A DNA stretch of 64,000 bases. Source: Pseudomonas viridiflava. GTDB taxonomy: Bacteria > Pseudomonadota > Gammaproteobacteria > Pseudomonadales > Pseudomonadaceae. This document shows positions 38,034 to 47,981 of this stretch, one piece after another (positions within the stretch are counted from its first letter, which is position 1; each line of letters starts with the position of its first letter). The stretch is taken from contig NZ_UPSE01000198.1 of NCBI RefSeq assembly GCF_900573885.1, positions 420,354 to 484,353 on the forward strand, in the 5' to 3' direction. The translations under genes and the position numbers were made by a program. Under the pieces are notes generated by a model, which was not told where the DNA came from, did no database searches, and saw only the letters and a program-made list of their open reading frames with translations.

Positions 38034-39449
38034 TCAGCGAATATGCGGGCCAATAAAGCGGCTTTTAGTTTCGACATGAGTGTCAGGGTCATCGGCGTTT
38101 TTCAGCACGAAAATGACCTCGTTAGTACTTGAGGGCAATTTCTCCGGCGCTACCGACAGCTCAATGGGGTGGGTGATGATCTCGCCCGCGTCAACCTTGA
38201 ACTCGCGTTTGCCGGTCAGCTGCAAATCGTCCAGGCCTTTGGCACTGAGCACGTACGTATGCGGTTGTTGGTCCTTGTTCATGATTTTCAAGTTGTAGAC
38301 GTTTTCGATCCGACCTTCGGCGTTTTCGCGGAACAGCACACGGTCTTTGCTGACATCGAAGCCCACCAGCGGACGCAGGAAAAAGGCCGTTGCCAACAGG
38401 CCCATCATTGCCATGAGCGCGATTGCATAGCCAATCAGGCGCGGGCGAACCAGATGGGTTTTCTGGCCGGAAAGGTTGTGTTCGGTGGTGTAACTGATCA
38501 GGCCGCGCGGGTAGTCCATCTTGTCCATGATGGTGTCGCAAGCGTCGATGCAGGCGGCGCAACCGATGCATTCGATTTGCAGGCCGTCACGAATGTCGAT
38601 GCCGGTGGGGCAGACCTGGACGCACATGGTGCAATCGATGCAGTCGCCGAGGCCCTCGGCTTTGTAATCTGCATTTTTCTTGCGCGGGCCGCGACGTTCG
38701 CCGCGACGTGGGTCGTAGGAAACAATAAGCGTGTCTTTGTCGAACATCACGCTCTGGAAACGCGCGTAGGGGCACATGTAGATGCACACTTGTTCGCGCA
38801 GCCAGCCTGCGTTTCCGTAGGTGGCGAGAGTAAAGAAGCCGACCCAGAAATAGGCCCAGCCGTCTGCTTCGCCCGTGAAGAATTCGATGGTCAGGTCCCG
38901 TATCGGCGAGAAATAGCCGACGAAGGTAAGGCCTGTGACAAAGCCGATCAGCAGCCACAGGCTGTGCTTGCTGAACTTGCGCAAAAACTTGTTGGCGCTC
39001 ATGGGTGCTTTGTCGAGCTTCATGCGCTGATTGCGATCACCCTCGGTGATTTTCTCGCACCACATGAATATCCAGGTCCAGACGCTCTGTGGGCAGGTGT
39101 AACCGCACCAGACGCGGCCGGCGAATACGGTGATAAAAAACAATCCAAAGGCGCTGACGATAAGAATGCCGGACAGCAGGATGAAATCCTGGGGCCAGAA
39201 CGTGGCGCCGAAAATATAGAACTTGCGCTCTGGCAGGTTCCACCACACGGCCTGGTGACCAGCCCAGTTAAGCCATACGGTGCCGAAGTAGAGCAGGAAA
39301 AGGCCGGCGCCACCGAGCATGCGCAGGTTGCGGAAAAAGCCGGTGAAGGCGCGGGTATAGATTTTTTCCCGGGAGGCATAAAGCTCTACGGATTTATCCG
39401 CAGGCTTGGAAGACGGGGTGATGTCTTGAACCGGAATCTGCTTACTCAT
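38034..39449 (-). CDS. ccoG: CcoG (FixG/RdxA) Fe-S Cu-reductase for cbb3 assembly
   Basis: 471 residues, about five membrane helices. NapH-like N-terminal half with GRVWCGYTCPQSVWTWIF. Two 4Fe-4S motifs, CIDCTMCVQVCPTGIDIRDG and CIGCAACIDACD (about residues 265-300), then an IgG-like FixG C-terminal domain. CcoG is reported to reduce Cu(II) to Cu(I) for CcoI. First gene of ccoGHIS plus the SafE-like gene. A TATAAT hexamer at 39525-39530 (minus strand) is a possible -10. Confidence 0.95.
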   Translation of the reverse strand: MSKQIPVQDITPSSKPADKSVELYASREKIYTRAFTGFFRNLRMLGGAGLFLLYFGTVWLNWAGHQAVWWNLPERKFYIFGATFWPQDFILLSGILIVSAFGLFFITVFAGRVWCGYTCPQSVWTWIFMWCEKITEGDRNQRMKLDKAPMSANKFLRKFSKHSLWLLIGFVTGLTFVGYFSPIRDLTIEFFTGEADGWAYFWVGFFTLATYGNAGWLREQVCIYMCPYARFQSVMFDKDTLIVSYDPRRGERRGPRKKNADYKAEGLGDCIDCTMCVQVCPTGIDIRDGLQIECIGCAACIDACDTIMDKMDYPRGLISYTTEHNLSGQKTHLVRPRLIGYAIALMAMMGLLATAFFLRPLVGFDVSKDRVLFRENAEGRIENVYNLKIMNKDQQPHTYVLSAKGLDDLQLTGKREFKVDAGEIITHPIELSVAPEKLPSSTNEVIFVLKNADDPDTHVETKSRFIGPHIR

Positions 39450-39659
39450 CGTTACGTACCACGGCAGTGGAGAAAGCCTCGTCGATGCTTGCCGACGGAG
39501 GTCAAAGCGACTAATGCGCTCTAAATTATACGCGCTGAATGAAGGGTTATTGCTGCGACGTGAGGTCGCGTGAGTCTGAAAGGATGCAGAGGAGGGTGGA
39601 GCGAGGGGGTTGCATCAGGAGCCGGCCGTGCCGGCAGGCTCCCAAGCAATGACATCGTA

Positions 39660-40649
39660 TTACTCGGCCTGCTCTTTTTCAGCGTCCGATTTGTTGCCAT
39701 GGGACAGGCTGTAAACGTAGGCGGCCAGCAGGTGGACCTTGTCTTTGCCTTGCAGCTGTTCTTGCGCAGGCATTACGCCCTGACGGCCGTAACGGATGGT
39801 CTGCTGCAGTTGAGCGAAGCTCGAACCGTAGATGAACGAAGCCGGGTGGGTGAGGTTAGGTGCGCCCATTGCCGGCGTACCTTTACCTTCCGGACCGTGG
39901 CAAGCAACGCAGTTGGCTGCGAAGATTTTCTGGCCATTTGCCGGATCAGCCTTGGCATCTTCTGGCAGCTTGCGGCCATCCAGTTGGGTCAACACGTAGG
40001 CAGAAACGTCACGCACGCCCTGATCACCGATCACAGTGCCCCAAGCCGGCATCACCGCGTGGCGACCGCCCAGAATGGTGGTTTCGATGGCAGCCGGTTC
40101 ACCGCCCCAGCGCCAGTCGGCGTCGGTCAGGTTAGGGAAGCCGTAGTTACCCTTGGCATCCGAACCGTGGCAAACCGAGCAGTTCGAGGCGAACAAGCGA
40201 CCGCCCATCTTCAGTGCTTGAGGATCTTTGGCAACCTCTTCAATAGGCATTGCCGCGAACTTGGCGAAGATGGGGCCGAACTTGGCGTCAGCCTTGGCCA
40301 TGTCTTTTTCCCACTCGTGAACGCCCGTCCAGCCTGGTTCGCCGTTGGAGAACTCTTGCTTGGTCTCGTTGTTCAGGTAGGAGTAACCCGGCAACACACC
40401 TTTCCAGTTGCCAAGGCCAGGGTAGAGCACCAGGTAACCGAGGGCGAAGATGATGGTGAGCACGAACAGCCAGAACCACCATTTTGGCAGCGGGTTGTCA
40501 TATTCCTCGATGCCATCAAACGAGTGGCCGACGGTTTCGTCGGTAGTTTCAGCACGTTGGCCTTTGCGCGTGGATAGCAAAATCCATGTCAGCGTGGCGA
40601 TGGTGCCCAGGGTAAGTACAGTGACGTACAGACTCCAGAAGACGGTCAT
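39660..40649 (-). CDS. ccoP: cbb3 oxidase 1, di-heme cytochrome c subunit CcoP1
   Basis: 329 residues. Two N-terminal membrane spans, with the cytoplasmic link [20 protein letters not shown] between them typical of CcoP. Two c-type heme sites: [11 protein letters not shown] and [11 protein letters not shown]. Passes electrons to CcoO. The start overlaps the ccoQ stop (ATGA). Closely similar to CcoP2 but about 23 residues longer, partly in the periplasmic linker before the first heme domain. Confidence 0.96.
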   Translation of the reverse strand: MTVFWSLYVTVLTLGTIATLTWILLSTRKGQRAETTDETVGHSFDGIEEYDNPLPKWWFWLFVLTIIFALGYLVLYPGLGNWKGVLPGYSYLNNETKQEFSNGEPGWTGVHEWEKDMAKADAKFGPIFAKFAAMPIEEVAKDPQALKMGGRLFASNCSVCHGSDAKGNYGFPNLTDADWRWGGEPAAIETTILGGRHAVMPAWGTVIGDQGVRDVSAYVLTQLDGRKLPEDAKADPANGQKIFAANCVACHGPEGKGTPAMGAPNLTHPASFIYGSSFAQLQQTIRYGRQGVMPAQEQLQGKDKVHLLAAYVYSLSHGNKSDAEKEQAE

Positions 40650-40837
40650 TCTTTGTTACTCCTAGAAGCTTGCTCTTGCTCGACGTGCTTAATGGCTTCG
40701 GGATCATCCGCGAACGGCAACAGCGTAGCTTCGTCGAAGTCCTTCTTGCGTCGGCCGCTGAATACCCAGAGAGCCAAGCCCACGAACGCCACCATCACTA
40801 CTACGGTGCCAAGACCGCGAATCATCCCGATGTCCAT
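40646..40837 (-). CDS. ccoQ: cbb3 oxidase 1 small subunit CcoQ
   Basis: A 63-residue single-span protein ([24 protein letters not shown]), then [21 protein letters not shown]. Stabilises the complex. The ATG at 40837 lies 5 bp after ccoO1; the stop overlaps ccoP1. No counterpart exists in the second cco operon. Confidence 0.93.
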   Translation of the reverse strand: MDIGMIRGLGTVVVMVAFVGLALWVFSGRRKKDFDEATLLPFADDPEAIKHVEQEQASRSNKE

Positions 40838-40842
40838 ACTCG

Positions 40843-41454
40843 TCACCGTTTGCTTTTGATGATGGTGCCAAGACCCTGAAGGTAGGCGACCACGGCATCC
40901 ATTTCAGTTTTGCCTTTGACCGCCGCCTGGGCGCCAGCAATGTCTTCGTCGGTGTAAGGCACGCCCATGGAACGCAGTACTTCCATTTTCTTGGCGGTGT
41001 CTTTGCCGTCGAGCTTGTGTTCAACCAGGAACGGATAAGCCGGCATGATCGACTCAGGCACTACGTTGCGCGGGTTGTAGAGGTGCGCACGGTGCCAGTC
41101 GTCGGAGTAACGGCCGCCAACGCGGGCCAGGTCCGGACCGGTACGCTTGGAACCCCACAGGAACGGGTGATCCCAAACGCTTTCACCGGCTACGGAGTAA
41201 TGGCCGTAACGTTCGGTTTCAGCACGGAACGGGCGAATCATCTGCGAGTGGCAGCCGACACAGCCGTTGGCGATATACACGTCGCGACCTTCCAGCTCCA
41301 GGGCCGAGCGCGGTTTCATGTTTTCAACCGGCTTGTTGGTTACGTCCTGGAAGAACAGCGGAACGATCTGGGTAAGGCCGCCAATGCTGACGGCGATAAC
41401 CATGAAGAAGGCCAGAAGGCCAATATTCTTCTCGACTACGTCATGATTTCTCAT
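40843..41454 (-). CDS. ccoO: cbb3 oxidase 1, mono-heme subunit CcoO1
   Basis: 203 residues with one N-terminal membrane anchor ([27 protein letters not shown]) and a single c-heme site [14 protein letters not shown]. The axial Met ligand is likely in the [11 protein letters not shown] region. The start codon shares a base with the ccoN1 stop (TAATG). Confidence 0.96.
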   Translation of the reverse strand: MRNHDVVEKNIGLLAFFMVIAVSIGGLTQIVPLFFQDVTNKPVENMKPRSALELEGRDVYIANGCVGCHSQMIRPFRAETERYGHYSVAGESVWDHPFLWGSKRTGPDLARVGGRYSDDWHRAHLYNPRNVVPESIMPAYPFLVEHKLDGKDTAKKMEVLRSMGVPYTDEDIAGAQAAVKGKTEMDAVVAYLQGLGTIIKSKR

Positions 41455-42896
41455 TAATGAGCTCCAACTACAGCGATCTGAGCGGCGGCTTCGGCTTCAG
41501 CTGGCTGGGAGGCGCGCACGGTACGGTAGGTGTTGTAGGCCATCAGCAACATGCCGGAGGCGAAGAACGCACCGCCCAGAGCACGCACGATGAAACCAGG
41601 GTGGCTGGCTTGCAGGGCTTCAACGAAGGAGTAGGTGAGCGTGCCGTCTTCGTTGATTGCGCGCCACATCAGGCCTTGGGTGATGCCGTTAACCCACATG
41701 GAAGCGATGTACAGAACGGTACCGATAGTGGCGAGCCAGAAGTGCGCGTTGATGAGACCAACGCTGTGCATTTGTGGACGGCCCCAGAGCTTCGGAATCA
41801 TGTGGTACAGCGCGCCGATGGAGATCATCGCTACCCAGCCGAGAGCGCCGGCGTGTACGTGGCCGATGGTCCAGTCGGTGTAGTGCGACAGGGAGTTAAC
41901 GGTTTTGATGGCCATCATCGGGCCTTCAAAGGTCGACATCCCGTAGAACGCCAGCGAAACAACCAGGAAGCGCAGGATTGGGTCGGTGCGCAATTTATGC
42001 CACGCGCCCGACAGGGTCATCATGCCGTTGATCATGCCGCCCCAGCTTGGAGCCAGCAGAATGATCGACATGGCCATGCCCAGCGACTGAGCCCAGTCCG
42101 GCAGAGCGGTGTAGTGCAGGTGGTGCGGACCAGCCCAGATATACAGGGTGATCAGTGCCCAGAAGTGCACGATGGACAAGCGATACGAGTAGATCGGACG
42201 CTCGGCTTGTTTCGGAACGAAGTAGTACATCATCCCCAGGAAGCCGGTGGTCAGGAAGAAGCCTACCGCGTTGTGGCCATACCACCACTGGATCATGGCG
42301 TCGGTCGCACCGGAGTACAGCGAGTACGACTTGAACAGCGAGACCGGAAGCGACATGTGGTTGACGATGTGCAGCATCGCCGTTACCAGAATGAAGGCAC
42401 CGTAGAACCAGTTACCCACATAGATGTGCTTGGTCTTGCGCTTGATGATGGTGCCAAAAAACACCGCAGCGTAGGTCACCCAGACCACCGCCAGCAGAAT
42501 AGCCAAAGGCCATTCCAGCTCAGCGTATTCCTTCGAGGTGGTGTAACCGAGCGGCAGGGTGATACCCGCGCCGACGATGACGGCTTGCCAGCCCCAGAAG
42601 TGGAAGGAAGCCATGCTGTCCGAGATCAGACGAGTCTGGCAGGTGCGTTGAACTACGTAGTAGGACGTAGCGAAGAGAGCACAGCCACCGAAGGCGAAGA
42701 TCACCAGGTTCGTATGCAGGGGGCGAAGGCGACCAAAGCTCGTCCATGGCAGACCGAAGTTCAAATCCGGCCAGACCAGTTGCGAGGCGATGAATACGCC
42801 CATGCCCATGCCAAGGATCCCCCAGACCACCGTCATGATGGCGAACTGGCGGACCACCTTATAGTTATAAGCAGTCGGACTGATTGCTGTGCTCAT
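41454..42896 (-). CDS. ccoN: cbb3 oxidase 1, catalytic subunit CcoN1
   Basis: 480 residues, about 12 membrane helices. Heme-copper oxidase subunit I of the C family, carrying low-spin heme b and the b3-CuB site. Conserved segments: [56 protein letters not shown] (CuB His pair) and [12 protein letters not shown]. First gene of ccoN1O1Q1P1. No TTGAT-N4-ATCAA box is seen in the 431 bp upstream, in agreement with the largely oxygen-independent expression of cbb3-1 in P. aeruginosa. Confidence 0.97.
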   Translation of the reverse strand: MSTAISPTAYNYKVVRQFAIMTVVWGILGMGMGVFIASQLVWPDLNFGLPWTSFGRLRPLHTNLVIFAFGGCALFATSYYVVQRTCQTRLISDSMASFHFWGWQAVIVGAGITLPLGYTTSKEYAELEWPLAILLAVVWVTYAAVFFGTIIKRKTKHIYVGNWFYGAFILVTAMLHIVNHMSLPVSLFKSYSLYSGATDAMIQWWYGHNAVGFFLTTGFLGMMYYFVPKQAERPIYSYRLSIVHFWALITLYIWAGPHHLHYTALPDWAQSLGMAMSIILLAPSWGGMINGMMTLSGAWHKLRTDPILRFLVVSLAFYGMSTFEGPMMAIKTVNSLSHYTDWTIGHVHAGALGWVAMISIGALYHMIPKLWGRPQMHSVGLINAHFWLATIGTVLYIASMWVNGITQGLMWRAINEDGTLTYSFVEALQASHPGFIVRALGGAFFASGMLLMAYNTYRTVRASQPAEAEAAAQIAVVGAH

Positions 42897-43327
42897 TCTA
42901 AGGTTCCACGGTTTAGGGTGTTTTTTAGGGGGGTAAAAATCGGCGGCAAGTATGTAGAAACGACGTAGTCATTGCAACGTCACAGGCCGCTGCGATAAGG
43001 CTTTCAGGCACATGAAACCAAGTATTTCGCCCTCTAAATGAGGATGGTTCTCAGGCGCCTGCCCTTATCCCTAACCGTCTAATTATGTGTTCGATGCCTC
43101 ATAGCAAACACTGACGGCTAATGCGTCAGCGTAGTTGAACAAAACCCGCCGTGGCGGTTATCGATGGGGAGGGTGCGACACTGGGTCGCACAGTTGTTCG
43201 TCCGTATTTGTCCTTCTGGTCAGCTTGTAGCGTCGTGGGGTTTATCTGGTGTGCTGAGTGGCGGTTTCCGATCAGCACGACCCGCAGTCCGTCGCGCCGT
43301 GCTGATTTTTGCTCGCCCCATGCGCCT
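42897..43327. other. Intergenic region between the two cco operons (431 bp)
   Basis: Must hold the ccoN1 promoter. No Anr box was found by eye. Near the ccoP2 end it has a plus-oriented hairpin with T-run (43271-43310) although no plus-strand gene lies upstream. A short open frame at 43151-43393 has no ribosome site and overlaps ccoP2. The rest is unexplained. Confidence 0.6.
43271..43310 (+). terminator. Orphan plus-strand terminator-like hairpin
   Basis: ATCAGCACG (43271-43279) pairs with CGTGCTGAT (43298-43306), followed by further T (TGATTTTTGC). In the ccoP2 direction the hairpin is followed by CGGAAAC with no T-run, so its polarity is plus. No plus-strand coding gene precedes it. Confidence 0.55.
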
Positions 43328-44248
43328 CTATTGATCCCCTCTGGACAGACTCAGTACGTAGGCGGCCAGAACGTGAACCTTGTCATTGCCTAGATACTGT
43401 TCTTGAGCTGGCATCTGGCCATTGCGGCCGTGCCGGATGGTGTGCTGCAACTGCGCAAGGCTGCTGCCGTAAATCCAGCCGCCGGGATGGGTCAGGTCAG
43501 GCGCGCCCATGGCTGCGAGGCCTTTTCCTTCCGGACCGTGACAGGCGAGACAGGTGCTCGCGTAGACGGTGGCGCCAGCGGTGAGGTCGGCGTCGCTTTC
43601 GGCCGGGGCTGGCAAGCCAGCCAGGGAGGTGCGTACATAGGCGGCTACGTTCTTCACCCCTTCGTCGCCAATTACCGGACCCCAAGCCGGCATGGCAGCC
43701 ATGCGGCCATGAAGGATCGAGGCTTTTACCGTTTCGGCATCGCCGCCCCAGCGCCATATGTTGTCCGTCAGGTTTGGAAACCCTACGGTTCCTTTGGCAT
43801 CGGATCCGTGGCACACGGAGCAGTTTGTTGCGAACAGACGACCGCCAATTTTCAACGCTTCGGGATCTTTGCTCAGCGCGTCCAGCGGTGTCGCAGCAAG
43901 GCGGGCGAACAGTGGGCCGTATTGCGCATCTGCTTTATCGATTTCCCGCTGCCACTGATTCACCTGCGTCCAGCCATCGCTGTAACCCGGCAGAACACCT
44001 TTCCAGTTACCAAGCCCCGGATAGAGCAGCAGATAGATAAAAGCGAAAAGAATGGTGCCGACGAACAACAGGAACCACCAACGCGGCAGGGGGTTGTCGT
44101 ATTCCTCGATACCGTCGAACGCGTGCCCCATGGTTTTGTCGCCACCGTTGGGCGTTTCGCCGCTGCGGGTGGAAAACACTAACCAGAGCAGCGCCAACAG
44201 GCTACCCAAGGTTAAAAAGCATACGTACCAACTCCAGAAAGTTGTCAT
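43328..44248 (-). CDS. ccoP: cbb3 oxidase 2, di-heme cytochrome c subunit CcoP2
   Basis: 306 residues. Same plan as CcoP1: two N-terminal spans around [20 protein letters not shown], then heme sites [11 protein letters not shown] and [11 protein letters not shown]. The ATG at 44248 ([11 protein letters not shown]) has GGGGAATTC upstream; 69 further open codons overlap ccoO2 and are rejected. It begins 17 bp after ccoO2, leaving no room for ccoQ. Confidence 0.95.
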   Translation of the reverse strand: MTTFWSWYVCFLTLGSLLALLWLVFSTRSGETPNGGDKTMGHAFDGIEEYDNPLPRWWFLLFVGTILFAFIYLLLYPGLGNWKGVLPGYSDGWTQVNQWQREIDKADAQYGPLFARLAATPLDALSKDPEALKIGGRLFATNCSVCHGSDAKGTVGFPNLTDNIWRWGGDAETVKASILHGRMAAMPAWGPVIGDEGVKNVAAYVRTSLAGLPAPAESDADLTAGATVYASTCLACHGPEGKGLAAMGAPDLTHPGGWIYGSSLAQLQHTIRHGRNGQMPAQEQYLGNDKVHVLAAYVLSLSRGDQ

Positions 44249-44265
44249 TTCCGAATTCCCCTTGC

Positions 44266-44877
44266 TCAGCGCTTGTTCTTGATGGAGGTGCCGAGCACCT
44301 GTAAGTACGCAACCAGCGCGTCCATCTCGGTTTTGCCCTGTACAGAGGCGCTGGCGCCTTCGATATCTGCATCGGTGTAAGGAACGCCCATCAGGCGCAT
44401 CACTTTGAGTTTTCCGGCGGTGTCTTTGCCGTCGAGCTGGTGTTGCACCAGCCATGGGTACGCCGGCATTTTCGATTCCGGCACTACGTTGCGCGGGTTG
44501 TACAAATGCGCGCGGTGCCAGTCATCCGAGTAGCGACCGCCTACCCGGGCAAGGTCCGGCCCGGTGCGTTTGGAACCCCACAGAAACGGGTGATCCCACA
44601 CGCTTTCGCCGGCGACGGAGTAGTGGCCGTAGCGTTCGGTTTCAGCCCGGAAGGGACGAATCATCTGGGAATGGCAACCAACGCAGCCTTCGCGGATGTA
44701 GATGTCGCGCCCTTCTAATTGCAGGGCGGTGTAGGGCTTCATGCCGTCGACCGGCTTGTTGGTCACGTCCTGGAAGAACAGCGGCACGATTTGTGTCAGT
44801 CCGCCGATGCTGACGGCAAGCACCATGCACAACACCAGCAGGAACACGTTCTTTTCGAGTACTTCATGTTTGCTCAT
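44266..44877 (-). CDS. ccoO: cbb3 oxidase 2, mono-heme subunit CcoO2
   Basis: 203 residues, the same length as CcoO1 and nearly identical over residues about 70-130. Heme site [15 protein letters not shown]-terminal anchor [17 protein letters not shown]. Starts 12 bp after ccoN2. Silent codon positions differ widely from ccoO1, so the duplication is old. Confidence 0.96.
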   Translation of the reverse strand: MSKHEVLEKNVFLLVLCMVLAVSIGGLTQIVPLFFQDVTNKPVDGMKPYTALQLEGRDIYIREGCVGCHSQMIRPFRAETERYGHYSVAGESVWDHPFLWGSKRTGPDLARVGGRYSDDWHRAHLYNPRNVVPESKMPAYPWLVQHQLDGKDTAGKLKVMRLMGVPYTDADIEGASASVQGKTEMDALVAYLQVLGTSIKNKR

Positions 44878-44889
44878 GGCCGTTTCTCC

Positions 44890-46314
44890 TCAAGCCATCT
44901 GCGCGGCGCTGGCGATTTCCGCCGGCTGCGCGCTGCGCACGGTGCGCCAGGTGTTGTAGGCCATCAGCAGAACGCCGATGAAGAAAATGGCGCCACCGAC
45001 CATCCGTACGATGAAGCCCGGGTGACTGGCTTCCAGCGCCTCCACGAAGGAGTAGGTGAGCGTGCCGTCGGAGTTGATAGCGCGCCACATGAGGCCTTGA
45101 GTGATGCCACTGACCCACATCGAGGCGATGTAAAGCACGGTGCCGATTGTGGCGAGCCAGAAGTGCGCATTTACCAGGCCCATGCTGTACATCTGAGGAC
45201 GGCCCCAGAGTTTCGGGATCATGTGGTACAGCGCGCCAAAGCTGATCATGGCCACCCAGCCGAGCGCACCGGCATGTACGTGGCCAATGGTCCAGTCGGT
45301 GTAGTGGGAGAGGGCGTTGACCGTTTTGATCGCCATCATCGGACCTTCAAAGGTCGACATGCCGTAGAAGGCCAGCGACACCACGAGGAAGCGCAGGATC
45401 GGGTCGTCGCGCAATTTATGCCAGGCGCCCGAGAGGGTCATCATGCCGTTGATCATGCCGCCCCAGCTCGGCGCCAACAGTACCAGCGACATCACCATAC
45501 CCAGCGACTGTGCCCAGTCTGGCAGAGCGGTGTAATGCAGGTGGTGCGGGCCCGCCCAGATGTAAAGGGTAATCAGCGCCCAGAAGTGCACGATGGAGAG
45601 GCGGTAGGAGTAGACCGGGCGGTTGGCTTGCTTGGGTACGAAGTAGTACATCATTCCCAGGAAGCCGGCAGTGAGGAAGAAGCCCACGGCGTTGTGTCCG
45701 TACCACCATTGAATCATGGCGTCGGTTGCGCCCGAATAGAGCGAGTACGACTTGGTCAGGGTGACGGGCACTTCGAGGTTGTTGACGATGTGCAGCACAG
45801 CGACGGTGAGAATAAATGCACCGTAAAACCAGTTGCCGACGTAGATGTGCTTGGTTTTGCGCTTGAGGAGCGTGCCGAAGAACACCACGGCGTAGCCAAC
45901 CCATACGGCGGTGATGAGCAGGTCGATTGGCCACTCCAGTTCCGCGTATTCTTTCGAGCTGGTGTAGCCCAGCGGCAGGCTGATTGCTGCCAGCACGATC
46001 ACCAGTTGCCAACCCCAGAACGTTGCGGCGGCGAGGCGAGGGGCGAACAGGGCGGTCTGGCAGGTGCGCTGCACGGTGTAGTAGGAGGTGGCAAACAACG
46101 CGCAGCCGCCGAAGGCGAAAATCACGGCGTTGGTGTGGAGTGGGCGCAGGCGCCCGAAGCTAAACCATGGCAGATCGAAGTTCAGCTGTGGCCAGACCAG
46201 TTGGGAGGCGATGAACACTCCCAGGCCCATGCCGACAATGCCCCATACCACCGTCATGATGGCGAACTGGCGAACCACCTTATAGTCGTAAGCGGTCGTG
46301 GTTGTTGTGCTCAT
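44890..46314 (-). CDS. ccoN: cbb3 oxidase 2, catalytic subunit CcoN2
   Basis: 474 residues with the same 12-helix plan and motifs as CcoN1 ([48 protein letters not shown]). The ATG at 46314 gives [18 protein letters not shown], matching CcoN1's start; a TTG at 46359 is rejected. A perfect Anr box lies 73 bp upstream, which would suit activation from about -41.5, so this oxidase is expected to be induced at low oxygen. Confidence 0.97.
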   Translation of the reverse strand: MSTTTTTAYDYKVVRQFAIMTVVWGIVGMGLGVFIASQLVWPQLNFDLPWFSFGRLRPLHTNAVIFAFGGCALFATSYYTVQRTCQTALFAPRLAAATFWGWQLVIVLAAISLPLGYTSSKEYAELEWPIDLLITAVWVGYAVVFFGTLLKRKTKHIYVGNWFYGAFILTVAVLHIVNNLEVPVTLTKSYSLYSGATDAMIQWWYGHNAVGFFLTAGFLGMMYYFVPKQANRPVYSYRLSIVHFWALITLYIWAGPHHLHYTALPDWAQSLGMVMSLVLLAPSWGGMINGMMTLSGAWHKLRDDPILRFLVVSLAFYGMSTFEGPMMAIKTVNALSHYTDWTIGHVHAGALGWVAMISFGALYHMIPKLWGRPQMYSMGLVNAHFWLATIGTVLYIASMWVSGITQGLMWRAINSDGTLTYSFVEALEASHPGFIVRMVGGAIFFIGVLLMAYNTWRTVRSAQPAEIASAAQMA

Positions 46315-46361
46315 GTCAGGCCCATCCGCGGATTTCTCTAGTTGTTGAAGGCGGCGCAAGC

Positions 46362-47063
46362 ATGGCTAAACGAACAGGCAACGATATTGATCTGTATCAA
46401 CCGGTTTCAGGCGGTACGGGGCTTGAAGCGCTGACGTGGAGCGCGCCAAAAGAGAAGGCCGTCGCCACGTTTGTTTTTGCCCACGGTGCCGGCGCACCCA
46501 TGGACAGCCCCTTCATGACGTCCATCGCTTCCGCGCTCGCGGCGCAGGGCGTGGCGGTGGGGCGTTTCGAGTTTCCGTATATGGCCCAGCGACGGATCGA
46601 CGGCAGCAAGCGGCCGCCCAATCCACAGGCTCGTCTGCTGGATACGTGGCGCGAGGTGTATGCCCACGTGCGCCAACACGTCGCAGGGCCGGTGGCGATT
46701 GGCGGCAAGTCCATGGGCGGGCGGATGGCCAGTTTGCTGGCAGACGAATTGAACGTGGATGGGCTGATTTGTCTCGGTTATCCGTTCTATGCCGCCGGTA
46801 AACCGGAGAAGCCGCGTGTGGCGCATCTGGCGGATTTGCGTACGCCTACGCTCATCGTGCAAGGCGAGCGTGATGCCCTCGGAAACAGGCTCACCGTTGA
46901 GCAGTACACGCTGTCGCCGTCTATTGAAGTGAGCTGGCTGGCTGCTGCAGATCACGACCTCAAGCCGCTCAAGGCGTCGGGCTTTTCCCATGAACAGCAC
47001 CTGGACAGTGCCGTTGCCAAAGTTGTCGAGTTTCTTCGCTCGCTGCCCGCAAACCAGCGCTGA
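46362..47063 (+). CDS. Alpha/beta-hydrolase family protein (Abhydrolase_11/Tex30-like)
   Basis: 233 residues. Core alpha/beta-hydrolase signs: oxyanion strand [14 protein letters not shown], nucleophile elbow GKSMGGR (Ser about residue 112), acid in VQGERDALG and catalytic His in [18 protein letters not shown] lies 8 nt before the ATG. Only 47 bp separate it from the divergent ccoN2, and the Anr box for ccoN2 falls over codons 9-13 of this gene. Substrate unknown. Confidence 0.85.
   Translation: MAKRTGNDIDLYQPVSGGTGLEALTWSAPKEKAVATFVFAHGAGAPMDSPFMTSIASALAAQGVAVGRFEFPYMAQRRIDGSKRPPNPQARLLDTWREVYAHVRQHVAGPVAIGGKSMGGRMASLLADELNVDGLICLGYPFYAAGKPEKPRVAHLADLRTPTLIVQGERDALGNRLTVEQYTLSPSIEVSWLAAADHDLKPLKASGFSHEQHLDSAVAKVVEFLRSLPANQR
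46387..46400. promoter_or_regulatory. Perfect ANR/FNR box for ccoN2, inside the hydrolase gene
   Basis: TTGAT-CTGT-ATCAA. Its centre is 79 bp from the ccoN2 ATG. A class II activator site would put transcription start near 46352, giving a leader of about 38 nt. It lies within codons 9-13 of the divergent hydrolase gene. Confidence 0.9.
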
Positions 47064-47180
47064 ATGCCAAACAAGGTGCAAATACCCCCGCCAATTGGCT
47101 AAACCGGCGCATTGGGCGGCTTCCGTCGCGCTGCCCACTTCCCCTACCATCGACTACGCATTTTTCTGTCCGAGATTTCT

Positions 47181-47978
47181 ATGACTTTTTCCGAGTTGAT
47201 TCAGGCCGTTCGTACCACTCCCCAAGCAGTAGTCGTTCCGGCCGAGTGGGGCCAGGGCCGCGCGGGCTTTGGCGGTTTGGCGGCGATGCTGGTGTATGAA
47301 GCCATGCGCGCGGTGGTGCCTGATGGCCGGCCGGTGCGGTCGTTGGCGATCACTTTCGTCGGGCCGCTGGCGGTAGATACCCCGGTCAGCCTGGAGGCTG
47401 AAGTGCTCCGCGAAGGTAAAGCCGTCAGCCAGGTGCTGGGCCGTGCTGTGCAAAACGGTCAGGTCGTGACGATCGTTCAGGGCAGTTTTGGCGCCTCGCG
47501 AGAGTCGGCTATCAGCGTTCCCGCCGAACCGGCACCGAGCATGAAGCCGGTCGATGACTGCCCCGAGTTGCCTTACGTGAAAGGCGTAACGCCGGAGTTC
47601 ACCCGCTACCTGGCCATGCGTTGGGCCATTGGCGGTATGCCGTTCAGCAATAATCCGTCCCGCGAGATGGGCGGCTATGTGCGCTTGCGTGGTGAGGAAA
47701 ATGTCAGCGCGGTTGATGAATCCCATCTGCTGGCGCTGGTCGACGCCTGGCCGCCGGCTGTGCTTCCCCATCTGCGCACGCCAGCGCCTGGCAGCTCGCT
47801 GACCTGGACCATCGAGTTCGTGCAACCGGTGCCCAAGTTGACTACCGAAGACTGGTGCCTCTACCGCGCGCAAATCGAGTATGCCCGTGATGGCTACGGC
47901 CATATCGCGGCCCAGTTATGGACATCTGCAGGCGAACTCGTGGCGTTGAGTCGCCAGACCGTCACCGTTTTCGGTTAA
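47181..47978 (+). CDS. Acyl-CoA thioesterase-like protein (double hotdog)
   Basis: 265 residues with a TesB-like tandem hotdog layout: N-terminal half GFGGLAAMLVYEAMRAVVPDGRPVRSLAITFVGPL, C-terminal half DAWPPAVLPHLRTPAPGSSLTWTIEFVQP. Likely hydrolyses acyl-CoA thioesters. The ATG at 47181 starts MTFSELIQAVRTTP; an in-frame upstream start at 47112 is less likely. It converges with an Lrp-family gene 3 bp away. The 117 bp upstream show nothing notable. Confidence 0.85.
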   Translation: MTFSELIQAVRTTPQAVVVPAEWGQGRAGFGGLAAMLVYEAMRAVVPDGRPVRSLAITFVGPLAVDTPVSLEAEVLREGKAVSQVLGRAVQNGQVVTIVQGSFGASRESAISVPAEPAPSMKPVDDCPELPYVKGVTPEFTRYLAMRWAIGGMPFSNNPSREMGGYVRLRGEENVSAVDESHLLALVDAWPPAVLPHLRTPAPGSSLTWTIEFVQPVPKLTTEDWCLYRAQIEYARDGYGHIAAQLWTSAGELVALSRQTVTVFG

Positions 47979-47981
47979 GGC

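Noticed and set aside
39617..39643. Terminator for ccoN1O1Q1P1
   Set aside because: An inverted repeat built on GGAGCC-GGC is present but without a T-run on either side; its role is undecided, so it is not annotated.
41457..42968. 503-codon plus-strand frame, and a similar 540-codon one at 44719-46341
   Set aside because: Both are antisense to ccoN genes. Similar shadows over two paralogues merely reflect the paralogy.
42897..43327. ANR box for ccoN1
   Set aside because: Scanned both strands by eye; no TTGAT-N4-ATCAA within one mismatch.
43151..43393. Short open frame in the inter-cco region
   Set aside because: No ribosome site, runs into ccoP2 antisense, no domain.
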